A DNA stretch of 64,000 nt from Chromatiaceae bacterium (GTDB lineage: Bacteria; Pseudomonadota; Gammaproteobacteria; Chromatiales; Chromatiaceae), in the NCBI GenBank assembly GCA_019356535.1, contig CP037918.1, forward strand, positions 806,001 to 870,000, given 5' to 3'. Positions within the stretch are counted from its first letter, which is position 1. Every line of letters begins with the position of its first letter. Below are positions 53,005-60,835 of this stretch, one piece after another. Below the pieces are notes generated by a model. That model saw nothing but the letters and a program-made list of their open reading frames with translations, was not told the DNA's origin and searched no databases. The translations under genes and the position numbers were made by a program.

Positions 53005-53376
53005 TCAGAGGGTGTACAAGTAATCGATGATGGCCTCGATATCCGCGTTCGACAGGATCTTGTGCTTGCCGAAAGGCGGCATCCGCGTGGACGGATTGTT
53101 CTTCGTGGCGTCGTAGATCTGGTCGAACAGCTTCTTGCGATCCGGGAAGCGAGCCTTCATGGCTACCAGCGGCGGGCCGATATCACCAGGCAGATTACCT
53201 CCGGCCATGACGTGACAGGCAAGGCAGTTACCCTTCTTGCGGTTCCAGGCGATCTCCTTGCCCTTGGCGGCCATGTTGGCACCCGCCGCCGAGGCAACCT
53301 GGGGCATCAGGCTGGCGGCGCTGAACAGGGCAGCCAGTGACAGAGCGATGGTTGCGTGTCTTGCGGTATTCCGCAT
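53005..53376 (-). CDS. soxX: Cytochrome c subunit SoxX
   Basis: This 123-residue monoheme cytochrome has a signal peptide ending near ASAA, the heme motif CLACH at 51-55 and the axial Met in STRMPPFG (Met99). The ATG at 53376 has AGGAGG seven bases upstream. It is the first gene of the operon soxX-Y-Z-A and forms SoxAX with the last gene. Confidence 0.93.
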   Translation of the reverse strand: MRNTARHATIALSLAALFSAASLMPQVASAAGANMAAKGKEIAWNRKKGNCLACHVMAGGNLPGDIGPPLVAMKARFPDRKKLFDQIYDATKNNPSTRMPPFGKHKILSNADIEAIIDYLYTL

Positions 53377-53645
53377 CGCATATCCTCCTATGCTCGTTTT
53401 GGTGTGGAATGAAAGGTTTTCGAATTGTTTTGGCGGTTGTGAATCGGTCTGCCTTCGATGCGGACGCGTTTCGCTGATCACCACATTGTTGTCGGTCTTA
53501 TGACTTTACCCACTGCGGGTAGCGCTCAAGCATAATGATTTAGTGGTCTGGCGCAACCCTGTGTTATGCAGTCCGGCATATCAGTAACAACTGATGCGTT
53601 GGGCGTGTATCAAGGACCCGATGCATAGACGCGGGGGCTCCGGAT
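53377..53645 (-). promoter_or_regulatory. Upstream region of soxXYZA
   Basis: These 269 bases have no supported gene. On the minus strand TTGCGC-16-TATGCT is a weak promoter candidate. TACCC-ACTGC-GGGTA (53507-53521) is an inverted repeat downstream of it and could be an operator. No sox regulator gene is adjacent. Confidence 0.35.
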
Positions 53646-55106
53646 TTATTCCCGTTTTTTGCGTGCTGCCAGTTCCTCGCGCAACTCGCGCAGGCGGGCG
53701 TCGATGCGGCTGCTATCGAAGAAATCGATGCCGGGCGTCTTCTGTGCCAGCTCGAGTTGCAGGATGGCTTCTTCCAGTTCTCCGTTGAGGTAGTGATATT
53801 CCGCTTGGTGTCGGTGCGCTGTGACGGCATCTCCCGCCTCGCCACTGGCACGCGCCAACAAGGCATGGATGCGTGGTTCGTCGGCGGCCAGGCCAATATG
53901 GGAGCGCAGTTTGCGTTCGGCCTCGCGGAAGTGTCCGAGTGCGATGGCCAGTTCCGCATGGGCCAAGACCAGGGCGCGGCTCGAGGGGTGATGTTCCAGT
54001 GCGTCTTGCAGACGCTTCAGGGCTGCCTCGGGTTGGCCGAGGCGCTGTGCCACTTCGGCCCGGGCGATGATGAATTCGATGGTGTCCGGCGCCTTCTTCA
54101 GCAGCTTGTCGAGAATGGCAGAGGCCGCTTCGGGTTTGCCGCCTTGCAGCAGGCTCAGGGCGCGTTCGTATTCCGTGGCCAGGCGATTGCGATAACGGCC
54201 GTCTTCCAGTTGCCGGGCCAGGCGTGCGGCATGTGCCAGGGGTTGGTCTACATCGCGCAGGGCGATGCGTGCGCGGGTCAGCTCGAAGCGCAGGCTGTCG
54301 CGCAGTTGGCGTGCGGGATAGTGTGAGGCACGGCCCATGGCGTCGGCGGTGCGGCTGGTGCTCACCGGGTGGGTCATCAGGAACTCGGGCAGCTTGCTGG
54401 CATATATCCGGTTGGCCTTGCCCATGCGCGAGAAGAAGGCCGGCACGGCGTTGGGGTCGAAGCCGGCCGCCGCCAGGATGTCGATGCCGATGCGGTCGGC
54501 CTCCTGTTCGTTGGCGCGGGTGAAGTTGATCTGTTCCTGGATCAGGGCGCCCTGGCCTACGGTGGCTGCGGCCAGGCCGGCATCGCCTCCGGCAGCGACC
54601 CCGATGGCGATGGCCGCGAGCAGGACGGCGGCATTGGGCAGTGTCATGTTGCTGGCGGTCTCCCAGGCGCGCAGCAGGTGTTGCTGAGTGACGTGCGCGA
54701 TCTCGTGCGCCAGTACCGCGGCCAGTTCACTCTCGGTTTGGGTGGTGGTGATCAGGCCGGTATAGACCCCGATGTAGCCACCGGGTCCGGCGAAAGCGTT
54801 GATCTCGCGATTGTCGATAACGAAAAAGTGAAAGGGCGTACCGGCAGCGTCGCTGTGTTCGACCAGGCGTTCACCGAGCTGCTGGATGTAGTCGCCGATC
54901 AACGGGTCGTCGAGCACGGCCTGGGTCTGGCGCACGTTGCGCATGAAGGCGCGCCCAAGTTCTCGTTCGGCTCTGGGTGTCATCAGGCCGCCGGCGCTGT
55001 TGCCCAGGTCGGGCAGGCGGGTGTCGAGGGATACCGCCGGTGCGGGTGTGGCCATCAGCGCGCTGGTGAGCACCAGGGAGAGCAGTTGCTTGCAGGATCG
55101 GGCCAT
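53646..55106 (-). CDS. M48-family periplasmic protease/chaperone, BepA-like
   Basis: This 486-residue protein has a signal peptide (to PAPA), the M48 core with HEIAH at 134-138 and the third ligand in NEQEADRIGID, and a C-terminal TPR domain (about 310-486) as in BepA/YfgC. BepA assists outer-membrane protein assembly and degrades stalled LptD or BamA. The length matches. It lies 27 bases downstream of the VWA/MoxR pair. Confidence 0.9.
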   Translation of the reverse strand: MARSCKQLLSLVLTSALMATPAPAVSLDTRLPDLGNSAGGLMTPRAERELGRAFMRNVRQTQAVLDDPLIGDYIQQLGERLVEHSDAAGTPFHFFVIDNREINAFAGPGGYIGVYTGLITTTQTESELAAVLAHEIAHVTQQHLLRAWETASNMTLPNAAVLLAAIAIGVAAGGDAGLAAATVGQGALIQEQINFTRANEQEADRIGIDILAAAGFDPNAVPAFFSRMGKANRIYASKLPEFLMTHPVSTSRTADAMGRASHYPARQLRDSLRFELTRARIALRDVDQPLAHAARLARQLEDGRYRNRLATEYERALSLLQGGKPEAASAILDKLLKKAPDTIEFIIARAEVAQRLGQPEAALKRLQDALEHHPSSRALVLAHAELAIALGHFREAERKLRSHIGLAADEPRIHALLARASGEAGDAVTAHRHQAEYHYLNGELEEAILQLELAQKTPGIDFFDSSRIDARLRELREELAARKKRE

Positions 55107-55133
55107 GTGGTCTGTTTCCGCTCCGCGGGCCGC

Positions 55134-56489
55134 CTAGTTGAGCTGGATGCGTTGTCCCCAGGGGGGCTTTTCCTTTCCCTTGACCAGCCAGATCACCGGG
55201 TAGTTCGGTGGCTGGTCGGGAAAACGGCCCTCGGCGTCGGTAAAGTACACCAGCAGCTCGGGCTGCACACCGTTGGCTGCTATCCATTCGAACACGGGAC
55301 GGAAGTCGGTGCCACCCCCGCCGGCCAGGCTCTCGGGCAGGTCGAAGTCCTCCCAGGGTTCGATGACCCAGGGAGCGCCGGGGGCGAGCTGCGAGTCGCA
55401 GGGCAGCAGGGTGACCCGGGCGCGCATCTGGCCCTTGAGTGCGGCGACCTCGGAGAGGAATTCCTCGATCTCGCCGGCCTTGATCGACCCGCTGGTGTCG
55501 ATGGCCACGGCGATGTCGATCTGCGAACTCTTCAGTGAGGGCAGGATGGCGTCGCCCTCGCGCCGTGAGGGGCGCATATAGCTGAAGTCGTCGCGTGCCA
55601 TGGCTGTCATGTAACGGGCCAGCAGCATGCGCCAGGGCAGTTGCGGCTGCAGCAGATGTTCGATCAGGCGGGCCAGGGTGCCACCAAGCTTGCCGGCCTG
55701 TTTCGCCTGTTGCGCTGCGCCGGCGAGGCGTTGCTGCCACTGTACCTCGAGGGTGGCGCGTTCCTCGGGCGAGAGCGGGTCGGGTGCGGGGTCGCCTTCG
55801 CCGGGTTGCGTGTCGTTGGTCTCGCCCTCCTGTTCGCCGTCACGGCCCTCGTCCTGCAGCGACTGGGCGCCTTCGCCTTCCCGGTTGTCGGACTGCTCGT
55901 CGAGCGGGCGCTCGCCACCGGGGTCGCCGTCCGGTTCGCCGGCGCCATCCTCGGGACGATGCCCCTGCTGCTGGTCGGCGTCTCGTGCCTGGCCCGACTT
56001 CTGCCCCTGCTGGCCGCCACCGGATTCGTTGTCCTGGTCGTAGAGATGCTGGTCGAGGGTCTTGGTCTGGTCGTTCTCGTCGATCAGTGGGTAGATCTCC
56101 TCGGCGGTCATGCCCAGGTACATGGGCATGATCTGCGCGTCGGGCGGGGGCTTGAGACCGTCCTCGATCAGCAGGGGGTTGATGGCGTAGTCGCAGGCCA
56201 GGTCCCAGCGGTGTTTGATGCGGTGCTGGCGGCGCGCGAAGTGCGACAGGGCGCAATGCAGCGCCTCGTGCGCCAGCATGAACTGGGTCTGGTCGAGCGA
56301 CAGGCCGGCGATGTATTCGGGGTTGTAATAGAACTTGCGCGCGTCAGTGGCCGTGGTGGGGCACCATTTCGGATCGGCCGCGACCATCGGCAGGCGCAGT
56401 ACCAGGGCGCCGAGAAAGGGTTTGTCGAGGATCAGCCGGGTACGCGCGGCGGCCAGCTTGGTCTCGACCCGTTCGATGTCCGCGGCCAT
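55134..56489 (-). CDS. VWA-like protein with DUF2201-type HExxH N-terminus
   Basis: This 451-residue cytosolic protein has, near the N-terminus, HEALH at 74-78 followed by CALSHFARR, a metallopeptidase-like zinc site with more His in HRIKHRWDLACDYAIN. Residues 145-235 are an acidic, Gln/Gly/Asp-rich low-complexity linker. The C-terminal half is a VWA-like domain with DTSGS near residue 330 and TDAEGRFPDQPP. It directly follows a MoxR-type ATPase gene (four bases), the usual partner. MoxR/VWA pairs act as metal- or cofactor-inserting chaperones; the client here is unknown. Confidence 0.86.
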   Translation of the reverse strand: MAADIERVETKLAAARTRLILDKPFLGALVLRLPMVAADPKWCPTTATDARKFYYNPEYIAGLSLDQTQFMLAHEALHCALSHFARRQHRIKHRWDLACDYAINPLLIEDGLKPPPDAQIMPMYLGMTAEEIYPLIDENDQTKTLDQHLYDQDNESGGGQQGQKSGQARDADQQQGHRPEDGAGEPDGDPGGERPLDEQSDNREGEGAQSLQDEGRDGEQEGETNDTQPGEGDPAPDPLSPEERATLEVQWQQRLAGAAQQAKQAGKLGGTLARLIEHLLQPQLPWRMLLARYMTAMARDDFSYMRPSRREGDAILPSLKSSQIDIAVAIDTSGSIKAGEIEEFLSEVAALKGQMRARVTLLPCDSQLAPGAPWVIEPWEDFDLPESLAGGGGTDFRPVFEWIAANGVQPELLVYFTDAEGRFPDQPPNYPVIWLVKGKEKPPWGQRIQLN

Positions 56490-56493
56490 GTCG

Positions 56494-57537
56494 TCAATCG
56501 TAGAGCATCACGTCGGCGATGGTATTCGCCCAAGTGGCGAACTGCGGTACGCCGAACAACTGTTCACCGATGGCGCGGTGCAGGTCGGAGACCAGCATCA
56601 CCCCCATCTCACGTTGCGGGAAGGTGCCGGCATAGTCGAGGATGTGACCGATCACCTGCGCGGCATCTGCCTCGCCGCTGGCGCGGATGGCGCGGCCCAC
56701 CAGGGCAGCGGCCACGGCGTATTGCAGGTCGATCTCCTCGGGTACGGGCACGCTCTTGCCGGCGACGATGTCGTCCAGGTCGGGCATCTTGTCCAGGCTG
56801 TTGACAAAGGCGGTCAGCTCGATGCCGGCGGCCGGCCCCACGCAGGCCTGCAGAGCACCTTGCAGCAGCTCGGGCAGGTCGCCGAATTTCTGCAGACTGC
56901 GGTGCGCGAACTCCCAGGAACGTGGCGAGGGGAAGGCCATGGGGTTGTGCGCCGGGTCGAAGTCGAACAGCAGTTCGGGGCGAAAGCGCAGGAAGGCGAT
57001 CACTCGCTCGTCGATGCCGTGCGCATAGGCCCAGGCCACCCAGTCGTCGAGATGGGCCTCGACGTCGAAATGCGAGAAGCGGTTGGCCAGTGGCGCGGGC
57101 ATGGTATAGGTGACACCGCGATCGCCCTGACGGTTGCCGGCGGCGAAGATGGCCCAGCCCCGGGGAACCTGGTACTCGCCCAGGCGACGGTCGAGTATCA
57201 GTTGATAGGCGGCGGCCGAGACGCTGGGCGGAGCCGAGGTGATCTCATCGAGGAACAGGATGCCGCGCTCGCCGTGGCGGGCGGCATCGGGCAGGATGGC
57301 GGGGATGGCCCATTCCACGTGCTCGCCATTGCGGAAGGGGATGCCACGCAGGTCCGACGGTTCCATCTGTGACAGGCGGATGTCGATCACCGGCACCTGG
57401 TGGCGTTCCGCGGTCTGGCGAATCATGTCCGACTTGCCGACCCCTGGTGGCCCCCAGAGCATGACCGGGGTGTGGTGACCTTCGAGGGTGCTGGTGAATT
57501 CGCGGTCCAGGATGGTGAGCAGTTGGGCCGGGCGCAT
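56494..57537 (-). CDS. MoxR-type AAA+ ATPase
   Basis: This 347-residue AAA+ chaperone-like ATPase has Walker A GPPGVGKSD at 29-37, Walker B GILFLDEIT at about 91-99, sensor 1 AAGNRQGDRG and the arginine-finger region ANRFSHFDVEAHLDDWV. It is the first gene of a minus-strand unit with the VWA protein and the BepA-like protease. It is the expected partner of the VWA protein. Confidence 0.88.
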   Translation of the reverse strand: MRPAQLLTILDREFTSTLEGHHTPVMLWGPPGVGKSDMIRQTAERHQVPVIDIRLSQMEPSDLRGIPFRNGEHVEWAIPAILPDAARHGERGILFLDEITSAPPSVSAAAYQLILDRRLGEYQVPRGWAIFAAGNRQGDRGVTYTMPAPLANRFSHFDVEAHLDDWVAWAYAHGIDERVIAFLRFRPELLFDFDPAHNPMAFPSPRSWEFAHRSLQKFGDLPELLQGALQACVGPAAGIELTAFVNSLDKMPDLDDIVAGKSVPVPEEIDLQYAVAAALVGRAIRASGEADAAQVIGHILDYAGTFPQREMGVMLVSDLHRAIGEQLFGVPQFATWANTIADVMLYD

Positions 57538-57846
57538 GATGACTCCGTGTGTCCAGATCGTCGGTGAGACTAGGCGGCAAGCATGGTAAGTAGGCCCCCA
57601 AAGATCAACCCCGGCGGCAGCACGGGTAGCAGGAAGCCGGCCTGGTACAGGCCCCGACAGATTGTCAATATTGCGGCTTGTCAGCGGCGAGTAATTTAGA
57701 TTATTCTAATGCCGTTTTTGAGCCGCCCACACCAAAAAATGACGAATAGGTGGGGGGTGCTGGGCCAAGGGGTGAAGGCCCTCAGGTCCGAGTTTTTTGC
57801 ACGCCGTACCGAATGGGCGGCTTGGATTGTCAATCGGAGACCGGAT
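57538..57846. other. Divergent intergenic region, moxR / 65-residue protein
   Basis: These 309 bases hold a promoter on the plus strand (57678-57707) and a 130-base leader for the 65-residue gene. On the minus strand a 32-codon hydrophobic frame (57570-57668, TTG start) ends just before moxR; it has no ribosome site. Confidence 0.5.
57678..57707 (+). promoter_or_regulatory. Putative promoter of the 65-residue protein gene
   Basis: TTGTCA and TATTCT are 18 bases apart. The -10 lies within a palindrome TTAGA-TTAT-TCTAA (57696-57709), which could be an operator. The region is strikingly AT-rich for this genome. Confidence 0.6.
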
Positions 57847-58044
57847 ATGAACCAGTTCTACTACGACGCTGTGACCAAAATGGAAGAAATGGGTGTGGAC
57901 GAGGAGTACATCCAGGGTTGGCAGGCTGGCTTCTTGCAAAATCCCAAGCGCGAGGAACAGCGTATCACCGAGGCCTACGAAGCAGGCTATGCCGACGGTG
58001 AGGAAAAGAACACTGACAATTTCGGTAACTGGGTGAAGAGCTGA
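57847..58044 (+). CDS. Small acidic protein, 65 residues, with an internal repeat
   Basis: It begins MNQFYYDAVTKMEEMGVDEEY. Two similar segments are seen: YIQGWQAGFLQNPKREEQR and AYEAGYADGEEKNTDN, each with an aromatic-AG-aromatic core. I do not recognise the family; a loose likeness to ribosome modulation factor (repeated aromatic-xAG) is not enough to assign it. It has its own promoter, a 130-base leader and a strong terminator, so it is probably an abundant single-gene transcript. No signal peptide. Confidence 0.68.
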   Translation: MNQFYYDAVTKMEEMGVDEEYIQGWQAGFLQNPKREEQRITEAYEAGYADGEEKNTDNFGNWVKS

Positions 58045-58097
58045 TCCGTTCTTCCTTTACGGGCGGCGATTGGTTTTGCTGCCCGCGGATATAAAAG

Positions 58098-58125
58098 CCC
58101 CGGCTTTGGCCGGGGTTTTGTTTTG
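58098..58125 (+). terminator. Rho-independent terminator after the 65-residue gene
   Basis: CCCCGGC, loop TTTG, GCCGGGG and TTTTGTTTT. It starts 53 bases after the stop. Confidence 0.92.
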
Positions 58126-58179
58126 TGGTGGTAACGACCGTCTGGTCTGACGACCGGGTCGGCGTTAATCATCGACAAC

Positions 58180-58278
58180 ATGTCGTTCGACAATGATGGC
58201 CTGATCGGAGGCCTTCGCGAAACCGCCAGGCGCAACCCGGTGGCGCTGGTCATGCTGTTCATGGGGGTACGCCAATAG
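58180..58278 (+). CDS. Possible 32-residue small protein
   Basis: The frame reads MSFDNDGLIGGLRETARRNP followed by a hydrophobic end VALVMLFMGVRQ. It lies between a terminator and a convergent gene. No clear ribosome site precedes the ATG. The charged start with a hydrophobic C-terminal third resembles small membrane peptides, but chance cannot be excluded. Confidence 0.25.
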   Translation: MSFDNDGLIGGLRETARRNPVALVMLFMGVRQ

Positions 58279-58300
58279 CTGCGTGCCCCCAGTCCCGGGA

Positions 58301-58861
58301 TCAGTCGAACAGGTTGTCGATGGCGCGGCTGATCTCGCGGTCCACGTCCGGACCGTCCTTGTCCATCACCTGGTCGATGACCCAGCGATTGGACTGGGTC
58401 TCGCCCATGATCTGCTGGATTTCGTAGCCCAGGTGACGCATGAAGGGGTAAGACGGTCCGTCCTCGGTGTAGTTGAATTCGGCGTATTCCGCACCGCGCT
58501 CGTTGAGTTTGTCGATGAAGGGTTTCACATAATCGCCTGGGCCGAACAGGTCCACCGAGTTGTCTTGCAGGTGCCCGGCCAGGTGGCGGGCCACGGCAAT
58601 CACCAGTTGGCGCCGTTCCTCTTCGTTGAGTCCCAACCGTTGATGTGCAATGCGGTCGATGATCTGCAACTGGAAGATCAGATACTCGACGATCACCGCC
58701 ATGCGTTGTTCGTCGGTCTCGTAGATGAAATCCTCGCCGTGCAGGTTGATGGCTTTCTCCTTGGCGACCCGCCAGCTGATGAAGGCCAATGCGCCGGCAA
58801 TCTCCTCGAGTGAATGTTCGCCCTCGTCGTTGTGCCAGCGGCTTTTGATACGCAGTGCCAT
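58301..58861 (-). CDS. Uncharacterised 186-residue protein
   Basis: This soluble, mostly helical protein opens MALRIKSRWHNDEGEHSLEEIAGALAF; other marked segments are ERRQLVIAVARHLAGHLQDN and EFNYTEDGPSYPFMRHLGYEIQQIM. No known catalytic motif or membrane helix is seen, and I do not recognise a family. The ATG at 58861 has GAGAGG six bases upstream. It is divergent (76 bases) from the next uncharacterised gene. Confidence 0.7.
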   Translation of the reverse strand: MALRIKSRWHNDEGEHSLEEIAGALAFISWRVAKEKAINLHGEDFIYETDEQRMAVIVEYLIFQLQIIDRIAHQRLGLNEEERRQLVIAVARHLAGHLQDNSVDLFGPGDYVKPFIDKLNERGAEYAEFNYTEDGPSYPFMRHLGYEIQQIMGETQSNRWVIDQVMDKDGPDVDREISRAIDNLFD

Positions 58862-58937
58862 GGATACCTCTCGTTGTGCTTGGCAGGGAGTCAATAACTG
58901 AGTATTTTACTCGGTAACCTGCCATGGAGCATCCATC

Positions 58938-59990
58938 ATGTCGCCGGAGATTCTCGAGCTGGTCGAACAGGTCCAGCTCAATTGCCACATCAGCGACGCA
59001 CGCCACGGTACCGACTACGGGCTGTGCACCTACCTGATGAAGATGCGTGAATACTATCGCTGGGAGCAGGGGTTGCCCTACGGCGAGGCCCTCGACAAGG
59101 ACGCGGTGGGTGACTGGCTGAGTGAGCGCGAGGCCCTGTGGGACAGTCTGGCCGACGAGGAATACCGTCCGCTGGCACTCGGTGAGCACCGGCTCGATCC
59201 CTTCGACGTGGCCGCTGTCAACCAGCGTATCCGCGACCTGGGCTACCTGTACAGTGCGGGTCTGGCACAGTCGGGGCGTGCCCAGTTCTTTCTCACCCGC
59301 CTGCTGGACCACGAGCGGGGAGCAGACGGTTTCGACCTGTGGGTTGGCGGGGAGGAGCTGGCGCGTGGCCTGCATGTGCCGCCGGCCCTGCTGCTGGGTC
59401 GCGATATCTATCTGCGCCGCAATGCCCTCAAGCAGCTGCTTTGGGAAAAGTACGAGGCCTGGCTGTGGAGCCGGCCCGACAATGCCATGGGTCGGGCCCT
59501 GGCCTGTTATCCCTTCGAGAGCGATATCGATGCAGCGCTCGAGCGCATGACCGAGCGCGAGATGCAGGTGGTTCGCGATCACGAGATCGGCGAATACCGC
59601 GCCGGGCAACTGTTGGGTGAGGGGTGGGAGATGCTGTTGCTGCGGGTACTCGGCACCCCGGCCGAGCTCATGCTGCGCGCGGTGCGCGACAACCTGGCCG
59701 ATTGCCTGCAGACCCTGCCGCGTCTGCTCGATGATCCAGGCGACGGCGCTTCGCTGCATGCCTGGGTCGGCAACCTGGGCAACATGCGCAAGGATCTGTT
59801 TCCCGAGGTGCTCGCCGCCTACGAGGCCTGGCGCGCCACGGGTACGCTCCAGCCTTGGCGCGATTGCGTCGAGCGGGGGCGGGAACACTGGTTGGCGCTG
59901 GCGCGGGATGCGCTGGCCGTGGAGGAGGAACAACCGCGCGGTGCCATCGCCGGGCGCATCATGGCGTTGGTGGAAGAGCGCCGGCTCTGA
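58938..59990 (+). CDS. Uncharacterised 350-residue protein, Sfum_1244-like
   Basis: It opens SPEILELVEQVQLNCHISDA, followed by YGLCTYLMKMREYYRWE, a pattern I associate with conserved proteins called Sfum_1244 family; this recognition is moderate. No signal peptide or membrane segment is seen. The protein is acidic and helical, with an HERGADGFDLW segment and EYRAGQLLGEGWEMLLL. No enzymatic motif is recognised. It is convergent with the aldolase-type gene, six bases away. Confidence 0.72.
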   Translation: MSPEILELVEQVQLNCHISDARHGTDYGLCTYLMKMREYYRWEQGLPYGEALDKDAVGDWLSEREALWDSLADEEYRPLALGEHRLDPFDVAAVNQRIRDLGYLYSAGLAQSGRAQFFLTRLLDHERGADGFDLWVGGEELARGLHVPPALLLGRDIYLRRNALKQLLWEKYEAWLWSRPDNAMGRALACYPFESDIDAALERMTEREMQVVRDHEIGEYRAGQLLGEGWEMLLLRVLGTPAELMLRAVRDNLADCLQTLPRLLDDPGDGASLHAWVGNLGNMRKDLFPEVLAAYEAWRATGTLQPWRDCVERGREHWLALARDALAVEEEQPRGAIAGRIMALVEERRL

Positions 59991-59996
59991 GTTCCG

Positions 59997-60644
59997 CTAT
60001 CCGTCGACGGACCGGGCGCAGGCGCGCCGGTACAGCGCGAGCAGGCGCAAACCGGCCTGCTCGGCATCCGCACCAAAGATCACCAGGCCGTCTTCGTGGC
60101 CGCCCATGGCGAAGATGCCACCCTGTCGTGTTGCCGGCATCGCCATCAGGCGTTCTACCTCGTGCGCCATTGCCGGCGTGCCGTATTCGGCCGCGGGGTC
60201 GGTGACCGGCAGCTCCAGGCGATCGGCCTGTCGCCAGAGCAGTGGATCATGGATGTGGATCACGAAGCCGATGCCGGCGTCCAGCGTGTAGAGCTGGCCG
60301 TGTGTCATCGATTCCGACGAGGGTCGCGCCGGTCCCTGCGAGGCCACCCGGTTTTCTGCAATATCGCAGGACTTCACCCAGGCGAGGTCGTCCCGTTTCA
60401 GCGCCTGTTTGCCGCCGGTCTGGGTGCCGGTGATCAGGAAGCCCTCGGGGCCGCGCTGGCTGATGTTGCCGAAGGCCGCGCCCTGGTAACGCTCGGGTGG
60501 GTAACGCCCGATGCCGCCCAGTGCCCGGCAGCGGCGGAACCAGGCGAGGATCTCGCCGGGCTCTGCCCATCCCGGAAGTGGCCCGTTGGTATGCTCGAGT
60601 CGGAAGCGGATGATGCCCTCGGCGGGCGGGGTCGTTACGTTCAT
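59997..60644 (-). CDS. Class II aldolase/adducin-family protein
   Basis: This 215-residue protein has the fold of fuculose-phosphate aldolases. Zinc-site candidates are HIHDP (two His) and a later His in GGHEDG; the family segment AAFGNISQRGPEGFLITGTQTGG is present, and the early phosphate-loop region is recognisable. Its product may cleave a phosphorylated sugar or be a methylthioribulose-like dehydratase; neither is proved. The ATG at 60644 is chosen because it matches the domain start, though the ribosome site is weak. Confidence 0.8.
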   Translation of the reverse strand: MNVTTPPAEGIIRFRLEHTNGPLPGWAEPGEILAWFRRCRALGGIGRYPPERYQGAAFGNISQRGPEGFLITGTQTGGKQALKRDDLAWVKSCDIAENRVASQGPARPSSESMTHGQLYTLDAGIGFVIHIHDPLLWRQADRLELPVTDPAAEYGTPAMAHEVERLMAMPATRQGGIFAMGGHEDGLVIFGADAEQAGLRLLALYRRACARSVDG

Positions 60645-60835
60645 GGAGACATGATAGCAAGCATGCCGTTGCCGTTTGGCAGGCATGGCGCGCATGGCCT
60701 GCCTTTCGTTCGGGTGATGTGGTGCATGGGCTGGATGGAGCTGGCGTGCGATGTTAGCCTCGCGTGCGTCGGCGCGAGCCGTATCGCATCGGCCGCCGTC
60801 GTCTCTTCGGAAACCCGCAGTCCAGGGAGAGAGCC

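Noticed and set aside
57987..59933. Long minus-strand frame across the 186- and 350-residue genes
   Set aside because: It crosses a terminator and two better-supported genes, and has no domain.
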